Shown here: in pieces, positions 41,869-51,253 of the stretch
Position numbering within the stretch: position 1 is the first letter of the stretch
Layout of the letters: the number at the start of each line of letters is the position of its first letter
Source: Hyphomicrobiales bacterium
GTDB taxonomy: Bacteria > Pseudomonadota > Alphaproteobacteria > Rhizobiales > Rhizobiaceae
NCBI GenBank assembly: GCA_017305935.1
Contig: JAFKJU010000030.1
Span: forward strand, 1 to 64,000
Length of the DNA: 64,000 nt
Reading direction: 5' to 3'
Translations under genes and position numbers: made by a program
Notes under the pieces: model-generated
What the model was told of the DNA's origin: nothing
The model's database searches: none
What the model saw: the letters and a program-made list of their open reading frames with translations, nothing else

Positions 41869-42189
41869 TCAGGCGGCGCCGGAAATCCAGCTCGTCAGCG
41901 CGGTCTTCGGTGCGGCGCCAACCTTGATGTCGGCGACTTCGCCGCCCTTGAAGATGGCGAGCGTCGGGATCGAGCGCACGCCGAACTTGGCGGCCAGATC
42001 CGGGTTCTCGTCGATGTTCAGCTTGGCGATCTTGACCTTGCCGGCAAGCTCGGCCGAGATTTCCTCAAGGCTGGGGGCGATCATCTTGCACGGGCCGCAC
42101 CATTCGGCCCAGAAATCCACGACAACCGGTTCGGCGGAATCGAGGACTTCGGATTGGAAATTGGCGCTGTCGACTTTTACGGTAGCCAT
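41869..42189 (-). CDS. trxA: Thioredoxin
   Basis: A 106-residue cytoplasmic disulfide reductase with active site [20 protein letters not shown] and the cis-proline loop [14 protein letters not shown]. Standard length for thioredoxin 1. It is downstream of addA by 79 bases on the same strand, though an independent promoter is likely; a strong terminator ends it. Confidence 0.97.
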   Translation of the reverse strand: MATVKVDSANFQSEVLDSAEPVVVDFWAEWCGPCKMIAPSLEEISAELAGKVKIAKLNIDENPDLAAKFGVRSIPTLAIFKGGEVADIKVGAAPKTALTSWISGAA

Positions 42190-42268
42190 GTGCGGGCTGC
42201 TCCTTTGCGGAAGAATAGGGTCGGGTACTATGTGATCGCGGAAGCCGCGGATTTCAATGCCCTAGATG

Positions 42269-45200
42269 TCACTTTGTCTTGATGGCGGCAAGGCTGTCGT
42301 CCAGCAGTTCCGCCGGCAGCCGGATCGCCGCCGCCGTCTCGGTATAGACCAGAACGCAATCGAATCGCTTGCCGGGATAGAGCGGCTTCAGGATCTCGCG
42401 ATAGATGGCAAGCTGCGCCTTGTGCGACAACGACACCGCCCCGGCATCGGCCGGCGGCACCCGGTTGGTCTTGAAATCGACGAGGATGACGCGCTCGTTT
42501 TCGACCGCCAGCCGGTCGATGCGGCCGGAGACGGCATAATCCTGTCCGCTCAGCCTCAGCGTGCCCATCACCGAGACCTCGGCGCGGCTCGTCGGCGAAA
42601 ACACCGCCTCCAGTCCGGGATGATCGAGCACGGACAGCACCGCTCGCGCCAGGCTGTCACGCTCCGCCGCCGGCCAGTAGCGCGCCGCCCGCTCCAGATA
42701 ACGCTGTGCTGCCGCCGGGCGCTCCTCCGGCGGCATGTCGGGCAGGCTCTGCAACATACGGTGCGTCAGCCGCCCGCGCTCCAGCGAGCGGTCGCTGGCC
42801 TTTTTTTCGGAAAACAGCGCCGAGGGCACGATCAGGTCGTCCGCCTCGTCATCGAGAACGAGCGCGGCGCCGGAGGGGCTAAGCGGGCGCGGCAGGTAAC
42901 GCTGCGGCGGCAGCGGCCGGCTGAGCGCTTCCGGCAGGCTTTCCTCCGTGCGCCGGATATCGATGCCGTCATGCTTGGCAATCGGCTTGCCGACGGTCGG
43001 TACGCGCCATGCATAACCCTGCCATTCGCCGTCCGGCCCGGAAAAGACCTTTGGCTTGCAATGTTCGGTGTCGGCGGTCAGCGCCGTCTCGACCATCCGG
43101 TGCCAGGTGGTGCCGGGATCGCGGCTGCCGCGATAGCCACAGACGATCAGCCGGTCGGCGGCGCGCGTCAGGCCGACATAGAGAAGGCGGCGATATTCCT
43201 CCTCCGCCTGCGCCCGGATATGGGCGGTATCGGCCTCGGTCAGCGGATTGGACAGCGCCTTGACCGGCACCCAGACCGGCACCGGGCCATCCTCCCCGCC
43301 GATCATGCGGAATTTCGGCAGGTGGCTATGGTTGAACGGTTTTCCGCCGCCATCGACCAGAAAGACGACCGGCGCCTCCAGCCCCTTGGCGGCATGGACG
43401 GTCATGATGCGCACTTCGTTGCGACCCTTGTCCTGCTCGCGCTTGACCTCGGGGGCCTCCAGCTCCAGCGTCGAGACGAAGGATTGCAGGCCGGGCAGGC
43501 CGGATTTTTCGTGGTCGAGCGCGAAGGTCAGGAATTCGTCGAGAATGTCGCTCGCCTCGCTGCCGAGCCGGGCCAAAAACTGTCGCCGCCCGCCAAGGCT
43601 GCCGAGAATCCGCGCATAGAGATCATGTACAGAGAGCGTCCGTGACAACGTCCGGAAGGTTTTGAGCCGCTCGACGGCGGCGGCAATCGCGGCATCGTCC
43701 TCTGCCAGCCGTTGCAGATGCGCCCAGACGCCTTCGCTGTCTTCGCGCCGCGCGGCGATCTCGAAAATCGTCTCTTCGGAGAGATCGAACAGCGGGCTTT
43801 TCAGCACCGCCGACAGCGACAGGTCGTCGGCCGGCAGCAGCAGGAAACGCCCGAGCGCCAGAAGATCCTGCACGGCGATATGGCTGGTGAGTTTCAGCCG
43901 GTCGGCACCGGCCACGGGGATATTGTCGCGGCGCTTCAGCGCCCGCGTCAGCGCATTGACGAAATTGTCGCGCTTGCGCACCAGCACCAGAATGTCGCCG
44001 GCCTCGATGCGCCGCTCCACATCCTTCTCGATGACCGTATCGGTCTTGATCATCGTCTCGATGGTCGAGGCGATGCGCCGCGCGAGGATCGCGGCTGGGG
44101 CGCTTTCGGGCGTGGCGTCGAAGGGGGCAGTCCAGTCTTCCTCGGGGGCGGCCGGTTCCGGCACGATGGTCTCCCAGAGATCGACGGCGCCGGGATGTCC
44201 GATGCGGCTGGAGCGATGCACCACGGGTTCCGCCCGGGCGCTCAAGCCCCGCGCATTGTCTTCCAGCGTGAACACCTGGTCGACAGCGGCGAGCACATCC
44301 GCCGTCGAGCGGAAGGAAAGCGGCAGGCGCACCGGCGAAAATGTCTGGCCGCCGGCCCGCACCCGTCGCGCCGTCGCCTCGCTTTCCTGTGAGAAGCGCT
44401 CGGGGCGGGCGCCTTGAAAGGAATAGATCGACTGCTTTTCATCGCCGACCGCAAACAGCGTGCGACGGCCGCCCCGCGCACTGGCCCCGGAGAAAAAATC
44501 CTCGGCCAGCGACTGGATTACCGTCCATTGCACCGGGCTGGTATCCTGTGCCTCGTCGACGAGGATGTGGTCGATGCCCTGGTCGAGCTTGTAATGCACC
44601 CACGGGCCGACGCCGCTGCGGGTCAAGAGCGTTGCGGCGCGGTCGATCAGATCTTCGAAATCGAGCTGGCTGCGCACCTTCTTCAGGTCGTCGTAATCCT
44701 GATTCAGCCGCTGCGCCAACGTCAGCGCCGCGCGCGTGGCGGCGAACATGCGGATGAGGCGCAGGCGGTCGCGGCAGTTTACCACATGGCGGCGCGCCGC
44801 ATCGACGGCCTCGACCAGCTCCGGCGCCGCATCCTTCATCGCCTTGGCGACCAGCGACGAATCGGCCTTCGGCTCGCCCGCCTTGGTCAGGAAAACGCCC
44901 TCCAGCAGCTCCAGCCGTCTGGCCGGATCGCGCTCTTGCGCCACCAGCCGCAGGCCATAGGCGACTTCCTGCACCTTGACGCCGCCCTTTTCGGTGGCGA
45001 GCGTCAGATAGAGGTCGAGCGTCAGCCCGGACAATCCCGGCAGCGGCCAGCAGCCGGCCAGCGCCGAGGCCTCGTCCTCATCGTCTTCCAGTCCGAAGCG
45101 GTCGCGCAGCACCCTTTCCAGCGAGCCGCCGCTCTGCTCGACCGCTTGCAAAAAGTGGCGCACGGCATTGCGGTTGGCGACGATATCGCCGAGCAGGGTT

Positions 45201-45814
45201 TCGAGGCCGGTATCGTCGGCAAGGTCGAGCACATGCGCGAAGGCTTCGGCGAGATCCGCGTCATGCTCCGCCGAGGTGGCGGTCAGCAGCGAGCGGCGGG
45301 CATCGGCGAGCAGGGTCGCGGCGGCGCGGTCGTCCAGCACGGAAAAATGCCCGGCGACATTGGCCTCCAGCGGAAACTGGTGCAGCAGCGCCTCGCAGAA
45401 GGCGTGGATGGTCTGGATCTTCAGCCCGCCCGGCGTTTCCAGCGCGCGCGCGAACAGCCGCCGCGCCTCCGCCAGCTTGAAGAGGTCGGGGGCGGCGCCC
45501 TCGATGACCTCGATGCGTTTGGCCAGTTCCTCGTCCGCCAGCGTCGCCCAGTCGGCAAGCCGCTGGAAAACGCGGTTCGACATTTCCGACGCCGCCGCCT
45601 TGGTATAGGTGAGGCAGAGGATGGCCGAGGGCCGCGCGCCCGAGAGCAGCAGGCGGATGACGCGCTGGGTCAGCACATGCGTCTTGCCGGAGCCGGCATT
45701 GGCCGAGACCCAGGCGGAGCGCTCTGGATCGGAGGCCAGCGCCTGCTGGCGGGTGGTCCAGCCGATCCAGACGCCGGGATCGTCGCCCTCGGGCAGAAGC
45801 GCGGCATCACTCAT
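42269..45814 (-). CDS. addA: Double-strand break repair helicase/nuclease AddA
   Basis: An 1181-residue UvrD-type helicase with a C-terminal RecB-family nuclease, the alphaproteobacterial counterpart of RecBCD with AddB. Helicase motif I is WVSANAGSGKTHVLTQRV; HILVDEAQDTSPVQW is motif II; IMTVHAAKGLEAPVVFLVD is motif V-like; ILVDFKTNRVPPADAG near the C-terminus is the nuclease core. ATG 45814 has AGGAGG upstream and overlaps the addB stop by 8 bases. A longer in-frame reading (to 45883) lies wholly in addB. Confidence 0.96.
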   Translation of the reverse strand: MSDAALLPEGDDPGVWIGWTTRQQALASDPERSAWVSANAGSGKTHVLTQRVIRLLLSGARPSAILCLTYTKAAASEMSNRVFQRLADWATLADEELAKRIEVIEGAAPDLFKLAEARRLFARALETPGGLKIQTIHAFCEALLHQFPLEANVAGHFSVLDDRAAATLLADARRSLLTATSAEHDADLAEAFAHVLDLADDTGLETLLGDIVANRNAVRHFLQAVEQSGGSLERVLRDRFGLEDDEDEASALAGCWPLPGLSGLTLDLYLTLATEKGGVKVQEVAYGLRLVAQERDPARRLELLEGVFLTKAGEPKADSSLVAKAMKDAAPELVEAVDAARRHVVNCRDRLRLIRMFAATRAALTLAQRLNQDYDDLKKVRSQLDFEDLIDRAATLLTRSGVGPWVHYKLDQGIDHILVDEAQDTSPVQWTVIQSLAEDFFSGASARGGRRTLFAVGDEKQSIYSFQGARPERFSQESEATARRVRAGGQTFSPVRLPLSFRSTADVLAAVDQVFTLEDNARGLSARAEPVVHRSSRIGHPGAVDLWETIVPEPAAPEEDWTAPFDATPESAPAAILARRIASTIETMIKTDTVIEKDVERRIEAGDILVLVRKRDNFVNALTRALKRRDNIPVAGADRLKLTSHIAVQDLLALGRFLLLPADDLSLSAVLKSPLFDLSEETIFEIAARREDSEGVWAHLQRLAEDDAAIAAAVERLKTFRTLSRTLSVHDLYARILGSLGGRRQFLARLGSEASDILDEFLTFALDHEKSGLPGLQSFVSTLELEAPEVKREQDKGRNEVRIMTVHAAKGLEAPVVFLVDGGGKPFNHSHLPKFRMIGGEDGPVPVWVPVKALSNPLTEADTAHIRAQAEEEYRRLLYVGLTRAADRLIVCGYRGSRDPGTTWHRMVETALTADTEHCKPKVFSGPDGEWQGYAWRVPTVGKPIAKHDGIDIRRTEESLPEALSRPLPPQRYLPRPLSPSGAALVLDDEADDLIVPSALFSEKKASDRSLERGRLTHRMLQSLPDMPPEERPAAAQRYLERAARYWPAAERDSLARAVLSVLDHPGLEAVFSPTSRAEVSVMGTLRLSGQDYAVSGRIDRLAVENERVILVDFKTNRVPPADAGAVSLSHKAQLAIYREILKPLYPGKRFDCVLVYTETAAAIRLPAELLDDSLAAIKTK

Positions 45815-48800
45815 CGCCGTCCTCCTCCTGTGCTTCGGCCGTCGCCCATTCGGCGACGCGGGCCAGATGATCGTATTCGCCACCGTAATCCTGCTCGCGC
45901 ATCGGCACGAGCCGGGAAACGAAGCCGCGCTCGCCGCTTTGCAGCAGGCTCACGAATTTGACGAACTGGTCCATCGCCTCCTCGGCGAGATCGATAGCCG
46001 ACTTCGCATTGTTCTTGTCGCGCGCCGAAAATTCATTGTTGACCGTCTCGACATGGAAGCGGTCGCCGGGGCGCAGGCGCACATAGGTGAGTTTTTCCGG
46101 CGTCAGCGCGCCCGTCTTGCGGAAGGCACCGGCGCGCAGGGCGGCGGCTTCCAGCGCCAGCTGCGGGTCGAGCAGGGTGCGGGCCTGTTTCGGCGAGGGG
46201 TTGGAGCCGGTCTTGTAGTCGAGGATATGGGCGCTGTCGGGTCCGGTGACGTCGATACGGTCGGCGATGCCGGTGATGTCGATGCCGACGGGCGCCACCG
46301 CCAGCCGGGCCGGAACCTCGGTGAAGGTCTTGCGGATCTCCGGCCTCCGCGCCGCTTCCCAGCGCAGGAAGGCGCGGGCAACCTCGCGAAAGCGCGGCCG
46401 CCAGACGGTATCGATATGCGCCGGCAGCTTTTCGGCGTCGAAAAGGTCGTTGAGGATGGTTTCCATGGCCCGGATGCCCTCCGGCGTGCCGGCGTCATGG
46501 CCCTCGCGGACAAAGCGGTCGACGATGGCATGATAGAGCGTGCCCCGCTCGGAGGCGCCGGGATCGCTGTTGAAGGCATCGACGGGATCGAGCTTCAGCA
46601 CCCGCCTTGCATAGACGGAATAGGGGTCGCGGCGCAGCCGCCCGACCTCGCTGAAGGAGTATTTAACCGGCTGCAACTCTTTCGGCGGCCTCGGATCGGG
46701 GCGTTTGGCCAGCGTCTGGCGCTCGCCGCGGTCGATGAGGCCGGCCCATTGGCGATAACGCTCCCCGCGCTGTTTCAGCGTCTCGGCAAACTCCTTGCCG
46801 GCCAGCGCCAGCAGCCGTTGCAGCCAGCGCGAGGCGACGGTCGGCGTCGAGCCCTGGCGCAGCGCCCGGCTGTAGATCAGTTTGCGCGTGCCGTTCGCCA
46901 TCTCGAAGTCGTGGGCCAGCTGGCCGATGCGCTGCTCCGGCGGCGGCAGGCCGATTTCGGTTTTCATGGTGCGCGAGATGAATGGGTTGTTGGAGGCTTG
47001 GTCGGGCCACGAACCCTCGTTCAACCCGCCGAGGATCAGCGTATCGACGCTTTGCAGGCGGGCTTCCAGCGTGCCGAAGATGAAGACGCGCGGATGGCTC
47101 ATCGCCTTGGGTTTCACCGCCTGTCCGGTGGTGAAGGCGGCCATGATGTCGATCCATTGCGGCCCGTCCGCCTCGATCTGGCCGTCGGTCTCGACGATGC
47201 CGCGCAGCAGTTCGGCCAGCGCATCGCCGGCCTCGCCCGACCAGAGTGCGGCAAGATCGCCGCGCGCATCGGCGGCGATGGCTTCCAGAACCCGGCCGGT
47301 GCGCAAGGCCCATTCGCTGAGCGTGAAGGCTGTGGTCAGCCCGCGCCCGTCGCGGCGGCGCTTGACCAGCGCCGAGGCCAGCGGCTCGGTGGCGGCGGCG
47401 ATGCGTTTGGCGAGGTCGCGCGCTTCGTCGGCGGCTGTCTCGGGCAAGGCGGTGCGCCAGCGCGGGGCGTGGCGGTCCTCGGCCAGTTCCTGGAGCCGCA
47501 GGTCGAGCAGCGGCTCCAGCGCGCCGATATCGACCTCGCTGACGCCGCCGCGCAGCGCCAGCAGCTCCAGCGCATCGACGGCACGGGCAAGTGTGTCCGG
47601 CGTCAGGCCGAAGCGGGCGAGGGGATGTTTCAGCAGCGAGACGATGGCGACGGGATCGCCGGGGCGCAATGTTGCTTCGAGGATGAGCTGCAGCAGCGTG
47701 CCTTGCGGCGTCGCCGAGAGCGGCGTGCCGGCGGAATCGTCGGCGGTGATGCCGAAGCGGGCCAGCTCGGCGGCGACACGGCGGGCGAGCGCCCGGTCCG
47801 GAGTGATCAATGCTGCCTGCGATTCGCCATGCCGGCCCGGCTCCTCCAGCGCCAGCCTGAGCGCGATGGCGATGGCCGTCGCCTCCTCGCGCTCATTGGC
47901 GGCCTCGATCAGGGCGACGTCGGCGAAGGCTTGCGCGATGCCTTCAGGATCCAGCGCATTGCGCCATCCGCTCCAGCGGTCGGTGCTGCGCGAAGGGGCC
48001 ATGGCATGCGACAGGATTTTTGCACGCAAGGAGAGATCGGCCGATGGTTCGCCCAGCGGCAAGATATCCTCGCGCGTCAGCCCCAAGCGTTTCAGAAGCT
48101 GGAACAGGCCGAATTGCGGATGGGTGCAATGCGCCGGATCGGCCCGGCCGCCGGGCGGCAGCACGGGATCGATCTCGGCCCAGTCGGCCGCATCCATGGT
48201 CAGATCGAGACCGGGCAGCACGACGACGCCCTGCGGCAGCTTCGCGACCGCGCCGATCAACGCGCAGGCAGCGGGGATCGAGCCGGTCGAGCCGGCGACG
48301 ATCACCGGGCCGGCGGCTTGCAGATTGGCGAGGCGCTGGGCCTCGGAACGCAGCAGCGCATTGCGGTGGCGTACATTCGAGGAACGGCCGAGTTCCTCCA
48401 GCCGGGCGGGCCAGAAGGCGCTGGCGATCTTCAGGAATTCCGTGGTCAGCTGCCACCAGAGCGCATGGTCCTGCGCCTCCAGCTTCTGCACGTCCTCCCA
48501 GTCGCGATCCTCGTTTTCCAGTGAGTCGATGAGGTCGGCAAGATCGCGGGCGAGCCAGATGGCGTCGGCGGGGCTGGCGGGCGCGACCAGCGGCGAATCC
48601 GAATGGATGTCGCGGACGATCTGCGGCAGGCGGTTGCGCCAGGCGAGAACGAGGCGGGCAAGCTCCAGCAGCCGCGCCGTGCCCGGCAGCGGCTGCGCCA
48701 GATCCATGATCACGGGCGAATCGATGTCGAAATAGCCGCTATCGTCATCGGTTTCGCCAAGCGGGCGGATGACCGGCAGGATGGCCGAGCGGCCGCCAAG

Positions 48801-49001
48801 CAAATCGACGAATTCCGAGCGCAGCACGCGTGCGGCGCGGCGCGTCGGCACGAAGATGGTTACCGAGGCCAGCGATAGCGGGTCGGTCTCGTCATAACGA
48901 TAGCCCGGTGCCAGCCGGCCGTCGCAAAGCGCCTCGGCCAGCACGCGCAGGAAGGGCAGGCCGGGGGCGATGGTCCGGACGGGATTGGCGGCGCCCGCCA
49001 T
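45807..49001 (-). CDS. addB: Double-strand break repair protein AddB
   Basis: A 1064-residue partner of AddA. The N-terminal half resembles a helicase without a clear Walker A. The C-terminal nuclease domain is intact, with GIADRIDVTG and HILDYKTGSNPSPKQ. The four Cys that hold an iron-sulfur cluster in Bacillus AddB are missing: the usual C-P-F reads RRDPYSVYARRVL and no Cys occurs in the tail. ATG 49001 begins MAGAANPVRTIAPGLPFLR and overlaps the nucleotidyltransferase stop by one base. Confidence 0.94.
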   Translation of the reverse strand: MAGAANPVRTIAPGLPFLRVLAEALCDGRLAPGYRYDETDPLSLASVTIFVPTRRAARVLRSEFVDLLGGRSAILPVIRPLGETDDDSGYFDIDSPVIMDLAQPLPGTARLLELARLVLAWRNRLPQIVRDIHSDSPLVAPASPADAIWLARDLADLIDSLENEDRDWEDVQKLEAQDHALWWQLTTEFLKIASAFWPARLEELGRSSNVRHRNALLRSEAQRLANLQAAGPVIVAGSTGSIPAACALIGAVAKLPQGVVVLPGLDLTMDAADWAEIDPVLPPGGRADPAHCTHPQFGLFQLLKRLGLTREDILPLGEPSADLSLRAKILSHAMAPSRSTDRWSGWRNALDPEGIAQAFADVALIEAANEREEATAIAIALRLALEEPGRHGESQAALITPDRALARRVAAELARFGITADDSAGTPLSATPQGTLLQLILEATLRPGDPVAIVSLLKHPLARFGLTPDTLARAVDALELLALRGGVSEVDIGALEPLLDLRLQELAEDRHAPRWRTALPETAADEARDLAKRIAAATEPLASALVKRRRDGRGLTTAFTLSEWALRTGRVLEAIAADARGDLAALWSGEAGDALAELLRGIVETDGQIEADGPQWIDIMAAFTTGQAVKPKAMSHPRVFIFGTLEARLQSVDTLILGGLNEGSWPDQASNNPFISRTMKTEIGLPPPEQRIGQLAHDFEMANGTRKLIYSRALRQGSTPTVASRWLQRLLALAGKEFAETLKQRGERYRQWAGLIDRGERQTLAKRPDPRPPKELQPVKYSFSEVGRLRRDPYSVYARRVLKLDPVDAFNSDPGASERGTLYHAIVDRFVREGHDAGTPEGIRAMETILNDLFDAEKLPAHIDTVWRPRFREVARAFLRWEAARRPEIRKTFTEVPARLAVAPVGIDITGIADRIDVTGPDSAHILDYKTGSNPSPKQARTLLDPQLALEAAALRAGAFRKTGALTPEKLTYVRLRPGDRFHVETVNNEFSARDKNNAKSAIDLAEEAMDQFVKFVSLLQSGERGFVSRLVPMREQDYGGEYDHLARVAEWATAEAQEEDGDE

Positions 49002-49732
49002 CAGGCCGGCTCGTGGAAACGGGCGATGGCCGCTTCCGCCTCGCCGATGGCCTCCGGCGTGCCGACCGTCAGCCAATGGCCGGACAGGGTGAGGCCGAAG
49101 AGGCGACCGGCGGCGACGGCGCGGTCGAAATAGACGTTGAGGTTGAAAGCATCGTCCGGCGCGTCGTCGAACAACGCCGAGGTCATGGCGATGGCCCCGG
49201 CATAGACGACGGGATTGGGATCGCCGTCGCGATAACGCGTCAGGCGGCCGTCCTCGGCAAGGCTGAAATCCTTCTTGCCGTTATGGCCGGTGGTGTTTTC
49301 GAGCGGCACGCAGAGCAGCGCCATGTCCATGCGTCCGGGATCGAAGAAGGCGGCGAGCTTCTGTAGGTTGGTTGCTTCGCCGGCTTTCTCGCCGATCCAG
49401 AACAGGTCGGCATTCATGACGAGCAGCGGGCCGGGTTCAAGCAGCTTCAAGCCCTTGGCGAGGCCGCCGCCGGAATTCATCAGTTTTTCGCGCTCGTCGG
49501 AGATGGTGATGTCGAGCTTTTGGTAGCCGGCAAGATGCGCCTCCATCTGCTCGGCATGGTGATGAACGTTGACGACGGCGCGGGTGACGCCGGCTTCCGC
49601 CAGCGCATCCAGCGCATAGTCGATCATCGGCTTGCCGGCGATTTTCACCAGCGGCTTCGGCATGGTTTCGGTGATCGGGCGCATCCGGGTGCCGAGGCCG
49701 GCGGCCAGCACCATGGCTTGGGTGATGGTCAT
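49001..49732 (-). CDS. Nucleotidyltransferase, MurU-like
   Basis: A 243-residue sugar-phosphate nucleotidyltransferase. MVLAAGLGTRMRPITETMPK is the nucleotide-binding motif, with KPLVKIAGKPMIDYAL after it. Next to the kinase fusion, it fits the MurU/AmgK cell-wall recycling pathway of Pseudomonas (MurNAc to UDP-MurNAc); substrate is inferred from context. It is 10 bases downstream of the kinase and touches addB. The tsaE/kinase-nucleotidyltransferase-addB-addA order is common in alphaproteobacteria. Confidence 0.85.
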   Translation of the reverse strand: MTITQAMVLAAGLGTRMRPITETMPKPLVKIAGKPMIDYALDALAEAGVTRAVVNVHHHAEQMEAHLAGYQKLDITISDEREKLMNSGGGLAKGLKLLEPGPLLVMNADLFWIGEKAGEATNLQKLAAFFDPGRMDMALLCVPLENTTGHNGKKDFSLAEDGRLTRYRDGDPNPVVYAGAIAMTSALFDDAPDDAFNLNVYFDRAVAAGRLFGLTLSGHWLTVGTPEAIGEAEAAIARFHEPA

Positions 49733-49741
49733 CGAAAAAGC

Positions 49742-51253
49742 CTATGATTCGAGGTTGCCTATTCCAGCCTCCGCGCACCAGTCGCGCAAGGGGGCAAGCG
49801 CCGGATGGGCCAGCGCCGTGCGCAGATAGGTCAGCGTGCGCGGCATATGCTTCATGTAGCCGGGTTTCTTGTCGCGCTGCATCAGCCGCACCCACAGGCC
49901 GGCGAGCTTGCAATTGCGCTGCGCCGCCATGATCGCATAGGTCGCCGCAAAGCTTTCCGCATCGAAGCCCGGCGCTTGCGCCCGCCTGTCGTCAAGATAG
50001 GCCTGCATCAGCCGCGCGCCAAGGGCGGGATCGATGGTGACGCGCGCATCCTGCACCAGGGAGGCGAGATCATAGGCCGTCGGGCCGATCATCGCATCCT
50101 GGAAATCGATGAGGCCGATGCGCTGCAAGCCGCTTTTCCGTCCCCGCCAGATGAGATTGGGCGAATGGAAATCGCGCAGCAACAGATGGGTTTCCGCCGT
50201 CTCCAGCCGGTCGATCAAGCCGTCCCAGATCGCCTCATAGGCGCGGCGTTCGCTGTCGCTTGCCGGCTCACCGTCGCGTTTCCAGGGCAGGTGCCAATCG
50301 AGCAGCAGCCGCGCTTCCATCTTCATCGCCGTGCGGTCGAAATCGGGAATGCGATGGATGTGATCCGCCGTCACCGGAATTTCGCGCGGGCGCGGCGCAG
50401 CGTGCAGGGCGGCGAGGCAGCGGGCGCTTTCCAGATAACGCTCGGCAATCGGCTCGCCGTCCGCGTCCAGCACGCCGTCCTTGCCGAGATCGTCCATCAG
50501 CAGGAAGCCGCGCACATAATCGACGGCCAGAATCTCCGGCGCGGCAAAACCGTTTTCCCTGAGATAGCGGTCGATGGCGACAAAGGGGTAGGCGTTTTCG
50601 GCGATATGCGCCACTTTCGGATAGGGTTTTCCATCCAGCACCGGCGGACTTTCCGGCAGCGGCGGCCAGTCCATCAGGATCAGGCGTTCGCCGTTTTCCA
50701 GCGGCAGGTATTCATAGGCACGGATCGAGGCGTCCCCGGTGAGGTAGCGGCGCGGCGTCTCGGCATGGCCGTTGGCGGCAAGAAAGGCTCGCATCGCCAG
50801 CACCCTTTCGATGCGGGAATGCTGCGGCTCGGATGCCTCGATCACCGCCAGACGGCCGTCGCCGTCCTGGGTCAGCGTCAGGCGAATCCGGCTAAGCGGC
50901 AGTTCGTCGCCGGCCATTTCCGGCCATTCCACCAGGCAGATGCCGAGGCCAAGCGCCTCCTCGAAACCGAGTTCGTCGATCTCCGAGGCATGGCCCATGC
51001 GATAGAAATCGAAGTGCGAGACAGGAATGCGCAACTCGTAAGACTGGACGAGCGTAAAAGTCGGGCTCGGCACTTCCAGATCGGGATCGTCGGCCATGGC
51101 GCGCAGGAAGGCGCGCGCCAGCGTCGATTTTCCCGCGCCGAGATCGCCCGTCAAGGCCAGGCAATCGCCGGGCTTCAAGGCCAGCGCCAGGTCTTCGCCG
51201 AGCCGGATGGTCGCGGCTTCGTCGGCAAGGCGGATACACAGCGCTTCGGTCAT
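49742..51253 (-). CDS. TsaE - aminoglycoside-phosphotransferase-type kinase fusion
   Basis: A 503-residue two-domain protein. Residues 1-145 are TsaE, the ATPase needed for t6A tRNA modification: Walker A LTGDLGAGKSTLARAFL and the typical SPTFTLVQSYE and CLVEWPEMAGDELP. From about residue 165 it is an APH-type kinase, with HLLLRDFHSPNLIW and IGLIDFQDAMIGPTAYDLAS as the catalytic and metal-binding loops. This kinase half resembles AmgK, which phosphorylates MurNAc/GlcNAc. The fusion is known in alphaproteobacteria. Its start overlaps the divL stop by 4 bases. Confidence 0.9.
   Translation of the reverse strand: MTEALCIRLADEAATIRLGEDLALALKPGDCLALTGDLGAGKSTLARAFLRAMADDPDLEVPSPTFTLVQSYELRIPVSHFDFYRMGHASEIDELGFEEALGLGICLVEWPEMAGDELPLSRIRLTLTQDGDGRLAVIEASEPQHSRIERVLAMRAFLAANGHAETPRRYLTGDASIRAYEYLPLENGERLILMDWPPLPESPPVLDGKPYPKVAHIAENAYPFVAIDRYLRENGFAAPEILAVDYVRGFLLMDDLGKDGVLDADGEPIAERYLESARCLAALHAAPRPREIPVTADHIHRIPDFDRTAMKMEARLLLDWHLPWKRDGEPASDSERRAYEAIWDGLIDRLETAETHLLLRDFHSPNLIWRGRKSGLQRIGLIDFQDAMIGPTAYDLASLVQDARVTIDPALGARLMQAYLDDRRAQAPGFDAESFAATYAIMAAQRNCKLAGLWVRLMQRDKKPGYMKHMPRTLTYLRTALAHPALAPLRDWCAEAGIGNLES

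Noticed and set aside
45609-48524. A 971-codon open frame on the plus strand opposite addB
   Set aside because: It is the mirror of a GC-rich gene: Arg/Ala/Gly/Gln-rich, without recognisable domains, and addB is clearly real on the other strand.
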